Positions 16,951-26,384 are shown, numbered from the stretch's first letter. The stretch: 64,000 nucleotides of DNA from Solirubrobacterales bacterium (GCA_027449125.1 DAIDME010000035.1:1-64000); one strand, 5' to 3'. The notes: generated by a model not told the origin, from the sequence alone. A program made the numbers and translations.

Positions 16951-18222
16951 ATGATCTCGCAGCCCACGATCGTGATGAAGTTCGGCGGCACGTCGGTAGC
17001 CGATGCGGAACGGATCAAGCGCGCCGCGCGGCGGATCGTCTCCCAGCGCGAGGCCGGAAAGCGCGTGGTCGCCGTGCTCTCGGCCCGTGGTCACACGACC
17101 GACGAGCTGATCCGGTCCGCGGAGGAGGTGTCGCCCAACCCGGACCCGCGGGAGATGGACATGCTGCTATCCACAGGCGAGCGCATCTCGTGCGCGCTCT
17201 GCGCGATGGCGATAAACGACCTGGGCCACCGGGCGATCAGCCTGACCGGCTCGCAGGCGGGGATCGTCACCGACACCTCGCACACCAAGGCGCGGATCCT
17301 CGACGTGCGCGCCGAGCGCATCGTGCAGGCCCTGGATGAGGACATGATCGTGCTGGTCGCAGGCTTTCAGGGCGTCTCGACCAGCCGTGATGTGACCACG
17401 CTCGGGCGCGGAGGGTCCGACACGACAGCGGTCGCCGTGGCGGCCGCGCTCGGGGCGGAGGTGTGCGAGATCTACACCGATGTCAGCGGCGTGTTCAGCG
17501 CCGACCCGCGGCTCGTGCCCAACGCCCGCAAGCTGCCGCTCGTCAGCTTCGAGGAGATGCTCGAGATGGCCGCCTCGGGTGCCAAGGTCCTGCAGCTGCG
17601 CTCGGTCGAGTACGCGCGCACGCACGGCGTCAGGATCCACTGCCGCTCGAGCTTTGAGGATGGTCCCGGTACCGTTGTGATTGGAGAAGAAGAGACGATG
17701 GAGCACCCGCTGATCACCGCTGTGACCCACTCCACCGAGGAGGCACGGATCACCGTCGTGGGCGTGCCCGACCGGCCCGGCGCGGCCGCCGAGATCTTCG
17801 AGGCGCTCGCCGGCGCGAACGTCAACGTCGACACGATCGTGCAGAACGAGCCGCGCACGGACGGGTTCGACGCGGAAGTGTCGTTCACGTGCGCCAGCGA
17901 GGATCTGCGCAGCGCCGAGGGAGCCCTGGCGGGTGTCATCCAGAGCTTCCCGGGCGCACGGCTGGAGACCGACCCGGAGGTGGGCAAGGTCTCGATCATC
18001 GGCGCCGGCATGCGATCGCACCCGGGAGTGGCCGCCAAGGTCTTCCGGGTGCTGGCCGACGAGGAGATCAACATCGAGCTGATCAACACCTCGCCGATCA
18101 AGATCACGTGCCTGATCCGCTCGGGCTCGGTGGCCTCCGCCGTGCGTGCCCTGCACGGTGCGTTCGGTCTGGGCGAGGGTGACATCCAGGCCGAAGACGG
18201 GCTGGGCGGGCAGCCGCGGTGA
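16951..18222 (+). CDS. lysC: Aspartate kinase (with probable internal start for a beta subunit)
   Basis: First enzyme of the aspartate family: phosphorylates aspartate toward lysine, threonine, methionine and diaminopimelate. The kinase domain begins IVMKFGGTSVADAERIK; two ACT domains occupy about residues 260-423 and bind feedback inhibitors. TAAGCT (16936-16941) lies nine bases before the ATG. A purine-rich GGAGAAGAAGAGACG stretch directly precedes Met250 (17698), exactly where the beta subunit of corynebacterial aspartate kinase starts, so a 174-aa regulatory subunit is probably made from the same gene. The stop overlaps the GTG of asd. Confidence 0.95.
   Translation: MISQPTIVMKFGGTSVADAERIKRAARRIVSQREAGKRVVAVLSARGHTTDELIRSAEEVSPNPDPREMDMLLSTGERISCALCAMAINDLGHRAISLTGSQAGIVTDTSHTKARILDVRAERIVQALDEDMIVLVAGFQGVSTSRDVTTLGRGGSDTTAVAVAAALGAEVCEIYTDVSGVFSADPRLVPNARKLPLVSFEEMLEMAASGAKVLQLRSVEYARTHGVRIHCRSSFEDGPGTVVIGEEETMEHPLITAVTHSTEEARITVVGVPDRPGAAAEIFEALAGANVNVDTIVQNEPRTDGFDAEVSFTCASEDLRSAEGALAGVIQSFPGARLETDPEVGKVSIIGAGMRSHPGVAAKVFRVLADEEINIELINTSPIKITCLIRSGSVASAVRALHGAFGLGEGDIQAEDGLGGQPR
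17683..17700 (+). promoter_or_regulatory. Internal ribosome-binding site and start for aspartate kinase beta
   Basis: A purine run at 17683-17697 abuts an in-frame ATG at 17698-17700 (Met250). It would give a 174-aa product containing only the ACT domains. Confidence 0.5.
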
Positions 18223-19256
18223 GCGGCCGCAGACGCATCGCCGTGGTGGGTGCCACCGGCGCCGTCGGCACCGTGATGCTGCAGTGCCTGACCGAGCGCG
18301 GGCTCGACAGGGAGCATGAGATCCTGCTGTTCGCCAGCGAGCGCTCGGCGGGGCGCGTGATCAACGGGCGCACGGTGCGCGCGCTCGACGAGCGCGCCGA
18401 CCTGTCCGGCATCGACATCGCGCTCTTCTCAGCCGGCGCCGGGACCTCGCGGATCTGGGCGCCACGCTTCGTCGAGGCGGGGGCGACGGTGGTCGACAAC
18501 TCATCGGCGTTCCGCCGCGACCCGGAGGTGCCGCTGGTGGTCTCCGAGGTCAACCCGCACGCGCTGCGCGTCGGCGAGCCCGGGGCGGCGAAGCTGATCG
18601 CCAACCCCAACTGCTCGACCATGCAGATGATGGTTGCGCTCGCCCCGATCCATCGCGAGGCCGGGATCGCGCGGCTCGTGGTCTCCACCTATCAGTCCGT
18701 GTCCGGTACCGGTCAGCGCGCGCTGGCGGAGCTGGACGCGCAGGCACGGGCATCGCTGGCCGGCGAGCCCGCGCCGGCGCCGCAGGTCTATCCAGACCTG
18801 ATCGCGTTCAACGTGATCGGTGCCGCCGGCAGCTTTGCCGACGGTGACGACCACACCGATGAGGAGCGCAAGATGATGTTCGAGACCTGCAAGATCCTCG
18901 AGGATGAGGAGATCGCGGTGGCCGTCACGTGCGTGCGGGTGCCCGTGCGCGTCGGCCACTCCGAGGCCGTCAACATTGAGACGCGCGCGCATCTGCCGCT
19001 CGAGCGCGCACGGGAGCTGTTGGCCGCGGCGCCCGGTGTGATCCTGGACGAGGTGCCTTCGCCGTTGCGCAGCGAGGGGCGCGACGAGGTCTTCGTCGGG
19101 CGCCTGCGCCGCGATCCGACTCACCCCAACGGGCTGGCGATGTTCGTGGTCGCCGACAACCTGCGAAAGGGCGCGGCGACCAACGCGGTGCAGATCGCCG
19201 AGCTGCTGCTCGCCGGTGCCGGTCATGGCCTGAGTGCGCCCGCCGCGGCGCTTTAG
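18219..19256 (+). CDS. asd: Aspartate-semialdehyde dehydrogenase
   Basis: Reduces aspartyl phosphate to the semialdehyde, the step after LysC. The NADP Rossmann motif VVGATGAVGTVML is at residues 9-21, the catalytic cysteine is Cys132 in NPNCSTMQ, and RVPVRVGHSEAVNIE holds the later active-site residues. At 345 aa it is full length. The GTG start overlaps the lysC stop (GTGA), consistent with a two-gene operon. Confidence 0.95.
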   Translation: MSGRRRIAVVGATGAVGTVMLQCLTERGLDREHEILLFASERSAGRVINGRTVRALDERADLSGIDIALFSAGAGTSRIWAPRFVEAGATVVDNSSAFRRDPEVPLVVSEVNPHALRVGEPGAAKLIANPNCSTMQMMVALAPIHREAGIARLVVSTYQSVSGTGQRALAELDAQARASLAGEPAPAPQVYPDLIAFNVIGAAGSFADGDDHTDEERKMMFETCKILEDEEIAVAVTCVRVPVRVGHSEAVNIETRAHLPLERARELLAAAPGVILDEVPSPLRSEGRDEVFVGRLRRDPTHPNGLAMFVVADNLRKGAATNAVQIAELLLAGAGHGLSAPAAAL

Positions 19257-19257
19257 G

Positions 19258-20433
19258 CTAGCGCGTGGCGGGGTTGGGCGTGAGCGTCTGCAGCGCTCGC
19301 CGCACCTGCTCCAGCGTGAGTATGCCGGTGAGGGTGTCGTCGGCGTCGGTTGCGATCACGGCCCCCAGTCGCCCGAGCGAATCGAGTGCGAGCACCTCCG
19401 TCAGCGGCCGGTCCTGACCGATCGCCAGCCGCTCGCTGCCAGGCTCGAGGATCGAGCCGACCGTCGCCGCCCCCTCGCCGGCGCGCACGAGCTCGTCGGC
19501 GCGGATACGACGGGCGATCCCGATGAAGCGCCCGTCACCGTCGACCACGGGCAGCCAGTCGCTCTGGTAGCGCAGGAAATACTCGTCGTAGGCGCGCTCG
19601 ACGGTTGTCGTGCCCCGTAGCACAACGGGCTCGTGGTCCATCACGTCTGCCACGCGCACGCCGCTCACACGGCTGACAGTGGCCGTGCCGGCCAGGGCCG
19701 CGCGGGCGGATTGCCACAGCATGAAAGCCAGGAACATCAGCCAGATGCCCACGAAGCCGCCGGTGCGCAGCGTCAGGAAGAGTCCCAGGCCGCCGATCAG
19801 CACGCCGAATCCCTCGCCCATGCGTGCCGCGACCCTGGTGCCGCGGAGCTTGTCGCCAGTCGCACGCCACACCGCGGCGCGGGCGATCCGGCCGCCGTCC
19901 AGCGGGTAGGCGGGGACCATGTTGAAGATCAGGATGAGGACGTTCATGGCCAACAGCCAGCTCAGCGCGAGCAGCGCCGGCGTGATCGCGACGGCGCCGT
20001 TCAAGACGATCGCATCAAGCAGGCGGTGGGGGCCGACCAGCGCCAGATCCACCGCGAGGCAGACCAGCACGAACGAGAGGGTGCCCAGGGGGCCGGCGGC
20101 GGCGATGCGGAACTCCTCGCCCGGGCTCTGCGAATCACGGCTCATGAAAGTGGTGCCACCGAACAGGAAGAGCTCGATCCGCTGAACTGTGATGCCCTCG
20201 CGACGGGCGGCCAGGGCGTGACCCAGCTCGTGCACGATGAGCGAGCCGTAGAACAGCAGCACAGTCGCCACAGTGGTCATGTAGGCGACCGTGCTCGAGG
20301 ACCGCAGGGCGCTCTGAAAGGAGCCAGATAGCAGGAAGATCAGCAGGAACAGCATCACGAACCAGGTCATGTCTACGCCGATCCTGATGCCCGAGACGGT
20401 CATCAGCCGAAGCGATCGTGAGCTGCGGAACAT
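19258..20433 (-). CDS. Site-2-type M50 metalloprotease with CBS domains
   Basis: Intramembrane zinc protease of 391 aa. Several hydrophobic helices carry HELGH at residues 68-72 and the second zinc motif NMVPAYPLDGGRI near 170; a CBS pair occupies about 265-391. This resembles the Rip3/SpoIVFB-CBS architecture, where CBS domains sense adenine nucleotides and gate proteolysis of membrane-bound regulators. The start is uncertain: ATG at 20433 or 20403, the frame remaining open further upstream. No obvious substrate such as an anti-sigma factor is adjacent. Confidence 0.88.
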   Translation of the reverse strand: MFRSSRSLRLMTVSGIRIGVDMTWFVMLFLLIFLLSGSFQSALRSSSTVAYMTTVATVLLFYGSLIVHELGHALAARREGITVQRIELFLFGGTTFMSRDSQSPGEEFRIAAAGPLGTLSFVLVCLAVDLALVGPHRLLDAIVLNGAVAITPALLALSWLLAMNVLILIFNMVPAYPLDGGRIARAAVWRATGDKLRGTRVAARMGEGFGVLIGGLGLFLTLRTGGFVGIWLMFLAFMLWQSARAALAGTATVSRVSGVRVADVMDHEPVVLRGTTTVERAYDEYFLRYQSDWLPVVDGDGRFIGIARRIRADELVRAGEGAATVGSILEPGSERLAIGQDRPLTEVLALDSLGRLGAVIATDADDTLTGILTLEQVRRALQTLTPNPATR

Positions 20434-20479
20434 GCTGCAATGGTGGCATAGGCTGTTCCCCTCTACAGAAAGGTTTGTG

Positions 20480-21988
20480 ATGCAGGACGCGACAGAGGAG
20501 CTGCGGGAGCTCTTGGCCGGGATCGCGGACCTCGAGCGCGCACGCCGCGTGCTGAGCTGGGACCAGAGCACCAAGATGCCGCCACGCGGAGCCGACGCCC
20601 GTGCCAGGCAGATCGCGACGCTCGCCGACGTCACCCACGAGCGCTTTGTCGCGCCGCGTACCGGGGAGCTCATCGCGGCGGCCGAACGGGAGGTCGCGCA
20701 GCTCCCCGGCGAGTCGGTGACGGCACGCGTGGTGGCCAAGGCTCGCTGGCTATACGACAAGGATGTTCGTGTGCCGACGGCGCTCGTCAGCGAGCGGGCA
20801 CGGGCCGCTTCCGACGGCTACCGGGTTTGGCTCGCCGCCAGGGCCGCGGACGACTTCTCCGCGTTCGCGCCGGTGCTCGAGCGGAACTTTGCGCTGGCAC
20901 GGCAGTACGCCGCCTGCTTCGACGAGTACGCAGATCCCTACGACGCCGTGCTCGACGACTACATGCCGGGCATGACCGACGCGACGCTCAGCGCGCTGTT
21001 CGGTGAGCTCCGGGGCGAGCTGGTGCCGCTGGTCGACGCGCTCGCCGGCCGGCCGATCGACACCGCTCCCCTCACTGCCGCCTTCAGCGTCGAGGCGCAA
21101 CGCGGACTCGTTGCCGAGGTGCTCGGCTGGCTAGGTTTCGATCCCTCAGGCTGGCGACTCGACGACACCGCGCATCCCTTTCAGTCGAGCTTCTCAGGTG
21201 GCGATGTGCGGCTCACGACCCGCTTCGAGCCCGACTACTTTCCGACGTCGCTCTACGGTGCGATGCACGAATGCGGCCACGGGCTCTACGAAGCGGGCAT
21301 TGCGCCCGAGCTCGAGCGCACACCGCTCGGGAGCATCTACTCGCTCGCGATGCACGAGTCGCAGAGTCGCATGTGGGAGAACATGGTGGGCCGCAGCCGC
21401 GCGTTCTGCGATGCGCTCGCGCCGGTGCTCGCGGCCCGGTCCGATGGTGCGTTGCGCGGACTCGACGGCGCGGCGCTCTTCCGTGCGGTCAACGCGGTGC
21501 GGCCATCGCTGATCCGCATCGAGGCGGACGAGACCACCTACAGTCTGCACGTGATCCTGCGGCACGAGCTCGAGCGGTCGCTGATGCGTGGCGAGCTGGC
21601 GGTGGCCGATCTACCGGAAGCCTGGAACAGCGGGATGCGAGACTACCTCGGCGTCGTTGTGCCTTCGGATGCCGACGGCGTCATGCAGGACGTCCACTGG
21701 GGCCAAGGGCTGATCGGCTACTTCCCGTCCTATGCGGTCGGCAACCTGATCGGCGGCCAGATCTGGGAACGCGTGCGCGGGGCGCTGCCCGGCCTCGACG
21801 AGCAGCTGCGCCAGCACGACCTGCGCGCGCTGCGCGAGTGGCTCAGCGACCAGATCTACCGGCACGGCTCGGCCTTCAGCGATGCGGAGCTGCTCGCGCG
21901 CATCGCCGGCGCGCCGCTTCGGGTCGCGCCGTTCGTTCGCTACCTGCGCGGCAAGCTCGGCGAGGTGTACGGCGTCGAGTTGGCGTAG
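20480..21988 (+). CDS. M32 family metallocarboxypeptidase (Taq carboxypeptidase type)
   Basis: Cytosolic zinc carboxypeptidase of 502 aa with broad C-terminal specificity. The catalytic HECGH is at residues 263-267 in [12 protein letters not shown]; the third zinc ligand lies in the following [14 protein letters not shown]. The [21 protein letters not shown] stretch is characteristic of M32. The ATG at 20480 follows AGAAAGG; a longer open frame to 20369 overlaps the divergent protease gene. Confidence 0.93.
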   Translation: MQDATEELRELLAGIADLERARRVLSWDQSTKMPPRGADARARQIATLADVTHERFVAPRTGELIAAAEREVAQLPGESVTARVVAKARWLYDKDVRVPTALVSERARAASDGYRVWLAARAADDFSAFAPVLERNFALARQYAACFDEYADPYDAVLDDYMPGMTDATLSALFGELRGELVPLVDALAGRPIDTAPLTAAFSVEAQRGLVAEVLGWLGFDPSGWRLDDTAHPFQSSFSGGDVRLTTRFEPDYFPTSLYGAMHECGHGLYEAGIAPELERTPLGSIYSLAMHESQSRMWENMVGRSRAFCDALAPVLAARSDGALRGLDGAALFRAVNAVRPSLIRIEADETTYSLHVILRHELERSLMRGELAVADLPEAWNSGMRDYLGVVVPSDADGVMQDVHWGQGLIGYFPSYAVGNLIGGQIWERVRGALPGLDEQLRQHDLRALREWLSDQIYRHGSAFSDAELLARIAGAPLRVAPFVRYLRGKLGEVYGVELA

Positions 21989-22031
21989 GCTGGGAAGCAG
22001 CCTCTCGGCCACCACGACACTTGGAGAGAAC

Positions 22032-23021
22032 ATGAGTAAGACACCAGTCAGGGTCGCTGTCAGCGGAGCCGCCGGACAGATCGGTTACGCCCTGTTGTTC
22101 CGGATCGCCAGCGGAGCGCTGCTGGGTGCGGACACGCCCGTCGTTCTGTCACTGCTAGAGGTGCCGGTGGCCGTGAAGGCGGCCGAGGGTACGGCCATGG
22201 AGCTGGATGACTGTGCCTTCCCGCTGCTCGCCGGGATCGAGATCAGCGATGATCCGAATCGCGCGTTTGACGCTGCCAACGTGGCGTTGCTGGTCGGCGC
22301 CCGCCCGCGCAGTGCCGGTATGGAGCGCAGTGACCTGCTCGAGGCCAACGGCGGCATCTTCGGTCCCCAGGGGCAGGCACTGAACGCCCACGCGGCGTCC
22401 GATATCAGAGTCCTCGTGGTCGGCAACCCGGCCAACACCAACGCACTGATCGCCCAACGACACGCTCCCGACATCCCGGCGCAGCGCTTCACTGCGATGA
22501 CCAGACTCGATCACAACCGTGCCGTGGCCCAGCTCGCCAGGCGCGTGGGGGCAGCCGTCTCCGATGTGACGAATGTGACGATCTGGGGCAACCACTCAGT
22601 GACCCAGTATCCGGACATCTACCACGCAAAGATCGCCGGCGCGAGTGCCGTCGAGCGGGTTGCCGACCAGGGATGGATCGAGCGTGACTTCATCCCGACG
22701 GTGCAGAAGCGCGGCGCCGCGATCATCGAGGCGCGCGGCGCGTCGAGTGCGGCCTCGGCGGCGAACGCCGCGATTGACCAGGTTCACGATTGGCTGCTGG
22801 GCACGGCCGCGGGAGACTGGGTGTCCATGTCGGTGCCCTCGGACGGCTCCTACGGCGTCGACGAAGGACTGATCTCCAGCTTCCCTGTGACCTGTGAGGA
22901 CGGCGAGTATGAGATCGTTCAAGGGCTCGAGATCAGTGACTTCTCGCGTGAGCGGATCACGGCGACCGTGAACGAGCTGGCGGCCGAGCGTGACGCGGTG
23001 CGCGAGCTCGGCCTGATCTGA
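22032..23021 (+). CDS. mdh: Malate dehydrogenase
   Basis: NAD-dependent malate dehydrogenase of the TCA cycle, 329 aa, cytosolic-type family. The dinucleotide motif [19 protein letters not shown] is at residues 7-25; [15 protein letters not shown] and [12 protein letters not shown] carry the substrate arginine and catalytic histidine. The ATG at 22032 has GGAGAG at good spacing. It is monocistronic, followed by a 211-bp gap with hairpins. Confidence 0.95.
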   Translation: MSKTPVRVAVSGAAGQIGYALLFRIASGALLGADTPVVLSLLEVPVAVKAAEGTAMELDDCAFPLLAGIEISDDPNRAFDAANVALLVGARPRSAGMERSDLLEANGGIFGPQGQALNAHAASDIRVLVVGNPANTNALIAQRHAPDIPAQRFTAMTRLDHNRAVAQLARRVGAAVSDVTNVTIWGNHSVTQYPDIYHAKIAGASAVERVADQGWIERDFIPTVQKRGAAIIEARGASSAASAANAAIDQVHDWLLGTAAGDWVSMSVPSDGSYGVDEGLISSFPVTCEDGEYEIVQGLEISDFSRERITATVNELAAERDAVRELGLI

Positions 23022-23119
23022 GCCGTTCCGGCGCGGGCTGAGCGCGAGCCCAGCCAAACCCTGGACGGCGGCGCGCGTGAGTGGCTGCCGCCGCTCTGTC
23101 CTGGAGGTCAGGGGCGCTT

Positions 23120-23167
23120 GCGCGTTGGCCGTGAGCCGGCAGCAGTGCCGGTCACGGCCAACTGCGC
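23120..23167. repeat. Long near-perfect hairpin between mdh and winged-helix gene
   Basis: Arms 23120-23141 and 23146-23167 pair over about 21 bp with a single bulged base on each side (G135, T163 in local numbering) and a GCAG loop. It is about 100 bases after the mdh stop. It could terminate mdh, terminate the convergent minus-strand gene ending at 23233, or be a structured RNA; a second shorter inverted repeat lies at 23063-23101. Confidence 0.55.
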
Positions 23168-23232
23168 GTAGGCCCTCGCAGCGAGTTGGGGCGTCTGCTC
23201 ACGCGGTGCGGCAGAGCCGGTGGCGCCGCGCT

Positions 23233-23634
23233 CTACTCTTGGCCGCCGCCCTGCGGCGCCGGATGCCACCCCTGGCCCTCACGCGTGATGAGGCCCTCCG
23301 CGATCAGCTTGGGCATCACTCTGTAGAGGTAGTTGGGCTCGATCCCCATTGTCGTTGCGATCTCCGGAATGGTGACGCCGGGCTGCTTGCGCACGAGCTC
23401 GAGCGCCTGCGCGGCGCGCGTGTTGCCGGCGCGCCGGCCACGCGGCCTGCCCGCACGCCTTCGTGGACTGCCGGACGCGGCGCGTGTACGCGTGGGTGCG
23501 GGCCTGGCGGGGGCGACGCGCGCAGATCCGCCCGTCAGGGCTGCACGTGCGGCCAGGAGGCGGCTCTCCTCGTCCTTGAGTTCCTGCAGGCGGTTGTCAA
23601 TGTCTTGGACAGCCGAGTCGATGAAGCCGGCCAT
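23233..23634 (-). CDS. Coiled coil / AT-hook-like / winged-helix DNA-binding protein
   Basis: 133-aa protein with three parts. Residues 1-38 form a charged helix (DIDNRLQELKDEESRLLAAR). Residues about 45-72 are a basic Arg/Gly/Pro linker containing RRRAGRPRGRRAG, like an AT-hook. Residues 75-125 resemble a winged helix-turn-helix (VTIPEIATTMGIEPNYLYRVMPKLIAEGLI). The layout is reminiscent of nucleoid proteins such as Lsr2 but is not that family. It has a clear AAGGAG ribosome-binding site and an AT-richer promoter region (23640-23695). Function unknown; DNA binding is inferred. Confidence 0.8.
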   Translation of the reverse strand: MAGFIDSAVQDIDNRLQELKDEESRLLAARAALTGGSARVAPARPAPTRTRAASGSPRRRAGRPRGRRAGNTRAAQALELVRKQPGVTIPEIATTMGIEPNYLYRVMPKLIAEGLITREGQGWHPAPQGGGQE

Positions 23635-23695
23635 ATGATCTCCTTGAAGTCATGTCACGACGCGGTTGCGTCAGCACTGTAACCATAACGGATAG

Positions 23696-24145
23696 TCACG
23701 AACTTTCGATGACACCCTTCAGCCGCAGCAGTGACTCCTGTGCCTCGCGCTCAGGCACCTGCCCGATCAGCACGCGCGAGGCGACGCCGCCGAGCTGGCC
23801 TCCCGGAGGATGGAACTCGTTGACGTATTCAAACCGCGTGCCGCCATCTGAGGTGGCGGTGAGTGCATAGGAGATGAGTGCTCGGGACAGCGCCGGCCCG
23901 CGACCGTGCCACTCCGCATGCCGCGGCGCTTCCACGGTCTCAAGCGTCCAGTGAACTTTGAACGGCACTCCGAGGATCTGGAGAACCTGGTCCATCCGCG
24001 CGCCGCGCCTGGCTGGATCATCCGACTTGACCTTCACCGAGCGATGGATCGTGACCCAGTCACGGAGCCTGGTTGGATCCATCACCGTCTGCCAGACGCG
24101 CTCTGGGGGTGCAGCTATATCGATCTCGACGTGAACGGTGGTCAT
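23696..24145 (-). CDS. SRPBCC (START-like) family protein
   Basis: 149-aa helix-grip protein of the polyketide cyclase/CoxG-like SRPBCC superfamily, which binds hydrophobic ligands. It opens with VHVEIDIAAPPERVWQTVMDPTRLRDWV, the classic family N terminus, and contains RFEYVNEFHPPGG in the later strands. Ligand and partners are unknown. It lies between the winged-helix gene and an SDR gene, all on the minus strand. Confidence 0.82.
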   Translation of the reverse strand: MTTVHVEIDIAAPPERVWQTVMDPTRLRDWVTIHRSVKVKSDDPARRGARMDQVLQILGVPFKVHWTLETVEAPRHAEWHGRGPALSRALISYALTATSDGGTRFEYVNEFHPPGGQLGGVASRVLIGQVPEREAQESLLRLKGVIESS

Positions 24146-24172
24146 CTGCGGCGGGCGCTGGTTGCCATGACA

Positions 24173-25114
24173 CTAGCGCCCGCTGAGCGGCTCGGTCAGC
24201 TCCCAGTCGCGCAGGGCTCGCTCGATCGCCGAGTCGAGTGTGTGAGACCGCAGCCCGAGGGCCCTCGTGGCGAGCTCCTGGGTCGGCAGCAGGTCGGTCG
24301 TGAGCCCCTGCATGAGCGCATCGATCAGGGTTGCGTCTTCGGCGGCGATGGCCGCCGACAGGCGGCTGGCGAGCGGTGTCAGGTTGAGCCCGGGCAGGCT
24401 CACAGCGGGCCTCGCCAGCAGCAGCCGATCGCGGATGCGCTCGATCAGTTCACGGTAGGTGACCTGCTCGGGTCCCACCAGGTCCAGTGACCGGCCGGCG
24501 ATGCCGGCGGCGTCGACACATGCGCTCAGCGCGCGCACGACGTCTCTCTGGTCAACCGGCATCGTTCGGTGGCGCCCCCAGTCGGGAATCAGCAGGATCG
24601 GCATCCGCTCCACGAGGCGAACCAGGAGCCGAAACGAGCGCGAGCGGGCTCCGATGACGATCGACGCCCGCACCGCGGTCGATTGCGGCAACGCCTCCAG
24701 CAGCAGCCGTTCGACGCTCAGACGGCTCGCGAGGTGAGTGGACAGCGGCCCTTCGGGCACGATCCCACCGAGGTAGATGACCCGTTTCACGCCGGCGCGG
24801 ACGGCGGCGGCCGCGAAGTTCTCGGCACCGCGGCGCTCACGGGCGGCGAAGCCCTCGTCCGGGCCGGCTGCGGCGGGCACGCTCTCCATCGAGTGGATCA
24901 GGTAGTAAGCGATCTCGGCCCCTTTCAGCGCTTCGTCCAGGCCGGCGCCGGAGACGGCGTCGCCAGCGTGGACGCGGACGCGGCCGGGCAGTCGGGCGAG
25001 CGCGGGACTGCTCGCGTCCCTCGTCAGGGCGTGCAGCTCGTGCCCGCCACGCAGGAGCTCTGGAGCGAGGGTGCCACCGATCGCGCCCGTGATGCCGGTG
25101 ATGAGGATGCGCAT
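24173..25114 (-). CDS. NAD(P)-dependent epimerase/dehydratase-like (SDR) protein
   Basis: Atypical SDR of about 313 aa with ILITGITGAIGGTLAPELLRGG as nucleotide-binding motif. AYYLIHSMES near residue 90 is typical of the DUF2867/NmrA-like group of NAD(P)-binding proteins related to YesF and ubiquinone-complex SDRs. The C-terminal half (from about 200) holds helical DUF-type sequence. Catalytic function is not predictable. The ATG at 25114 is chosen because TAGCTT lies ten bases upstream (25125-25130, minus strand); a GTG at 25120 would leave only four bases. Confidence 0.82.
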   Translation of the reverse strand: MRILITGITGAIGGTLAPELLRGGHELHALTRDASSPALARLPGRVRVHAGDAVSGAGLDEALKGAEIAYYLIHSMESVPAAAGPDEGFAARERRGAENFAAAAVRAGVKRVIYLGGIVPEGPLSTHLASRLSVERLLLEALPQSTAVRASIVIGARSRSFRLLVRLVERMPILLIPDWGRHRTMPVDQRDVVRALSACVDAAGIAGRSLDLVGPEQVTYRELIERIRDRLLLARPAVSLPGLNLTPLASRLSAAIAAEDATLIDALMQGLTTDLLPTQELATRALGLRSHTLDSAIERALRDWELTEPLSGR

Positions 25115-25131
25115 CGCCACCTGAAAGCTAC

Positions 25132-25219
25132 GGAAAGTGCGGCCCTTTCCGCCTCCTTGGCTGAAAAGTAACGCTAATAGCAGGGAAAACGCTGCAGATG
25201 AAAAGTGTTTGCGTTTTCC
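25132..25219. repeat. Two inverted repeats in an AT-richer intergenic island
   Basis: GGAAAG (25132-25137) pairs with CTTTCC (25145-25150) across seven bases, and GGAAAACGC (25184-25192) pairs with GCGTTTTCC (25211-25219) across 18 bases. The region separates the minus-strand SDR gene from the plus-strand 76-aa gene. These could be operators or leader hairpins. Confidence 0.45.
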
Positions 25220-25324
25220 GGGAATCGCGCTGGCGCGTGGCTCGCCGACACGCTTTCATGGCGTCTGTCGATGCGCCGGGGGGCGCACGGCGGGCGTTCA
25301 CGATAGAAGGGGTGTCTGGTTCTC

Positions 25325-25555
25325 ATGGCTGCAAGTCGTACCCGTCCCGGCAGAGTCTCCTGCGAGGGCTGTTTCTTCGGGCAGAACATGCTCTGTGCGG
25401 TCAGCGACTCCGGACCGTGTGCGACCTTCCGGCCGAACCGGCCAGAGGGTCTGAGGCCACCAAGCCAGATGCGCCTGAACTTCCGCAGGGAGCGGCGGCT
25501 GCAGGTCGCCTGGTCCTTTCCGCCGCCCAGCGAGCAGCTTGTGCTGCACGCCTGA
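25325..25555 (+). CDS. Small Cys-containing hypothetical protein
   Basis: 76-aa ORF with cysteines in CEGCFFGQNMLCAVSDSGPC (about residues 13-32), which could bind metal, then a basic RRERRLQ region. No signal peptide or membrane segment. GAAGGGG lies about 12 bases before the ATG, slightly far. I do not recognise the family. It ends 64 bases before the MBL hydrolase gene. Confidence 0.5.
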   Translation: MAASRTRPGRVSCEGCFFGQNMLCAVSDSGPCATFRPNRPEGLRPPSQMRLNFRRERRLQVAWSFPPPSEQLVLHA

Positions 25556-25619
25556 GGTCCGTGTGGCACGAGCTCGCCAGGCGCGCGGGTGCCGGGCGAT
25601 CGACTAGGCTGCGCCTGCG

Positions 25620-26384
25620 ATGGAACTGACCGTGGTCGGTAAGGCGCCGGCGATGCCGGACGCCGGTGGGGCACAGAGCGGTTATGTGATCGAGGCGGAC
25701 GGCTTCAAGCTGCTCTTGGAGTGCGGCGGCGGCGTGGTCTCGAAGCTCCGCCAGTTGATGGACGTGGCCTCGATCGACGCCGTGCTCATAAGCCATCCCC
25801 ACGCAGATCACGTCGTGGACCTCCTGCCGCTGGGCTTCGCGCTGACGCGCGGGCTGGGGCTGCCCGACGCCGTGCGTCCGCCGTTGTGCGTACCGCCGGG
25901 GGCTGCGACGGCGCTCGAGGACTTTGCCCGAGTGCTCGGAATGGACTCGCAGATCGCCGAGGCGTTTGAGGTGCACGAGTATGACCCCCGCCTACCGCTC
26001 AGGATCGGTCCGCTCGTCGTGACCTTCGCGGAGGTCCCGCATTACGTGCGCGCCTGGGCATGCGACATCCGTGCCGCTGACGGCGGACGGCTCACCTTCG
26101 GCGCTGATTGCGGCCCCAACGACGCGATCGTCCAGCTCGCCCGCGCTACGCCGCTCTTGATGCTCGAGGCGACCGAGGGGCCGGGCGAACATATCGGGCA
26201 GGGCGTGCGCGGCCACCTGACTGCGAGGGAGGCCGGCGAGCTCGCGCACGCGGCCGGCGCACAGACGCTGCTTCTGACCCACTATTCGGATGTGCACGAC
26301 CCAGGCGCGCTGCGTGGCGCCGCCGGCCGAGGCTTTGGAGGTCGGCTCGAGCTTGCGGGCGAACGGCAGCGCCACCGCCTTTGA
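25620..26384 (+). CDS. MBL-fold metallohydrolase
   Basis: 254-aa metallo-beta-lactamase-fold enzyme. The zinc motif HxHxDH is present as SHPHADH (His59, His61, Asp63, His64). LTFGADCGPNDAIVQLA and LLMLEATEG supply the later ligands, and LLTHYSDVHDPGAL the final histidine. It resembles the RNase Z/CPSF-like or cyclic-phosphodiesterase branch, but the substrate is unknown. TAGGCT (25605-25610) precedes the ATG by nine bases. Confidence 0.88.
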   Translation: MELTVVGKAPAMPDAGGAQSGYVIEADGFKLLLECGGGVVSKLRQLMDVASIDAVLISHPHADHVVDLLPLGFALTRGLGLPDAVRPPLCVPPGAATALEDFARVLGMDSQIAEAFEVHEYDPRLPLRIGPLVVTFAEVPHYVRAWACDIRAADGGRLTFGADCGPNDAIVQLARATPLLMLEATEGPGEHIGQGVRGHLTAREAGELAHAAGAQTLLLTHYSDVHDPGALRGAAGRGFGGRLELAGERQRHRL

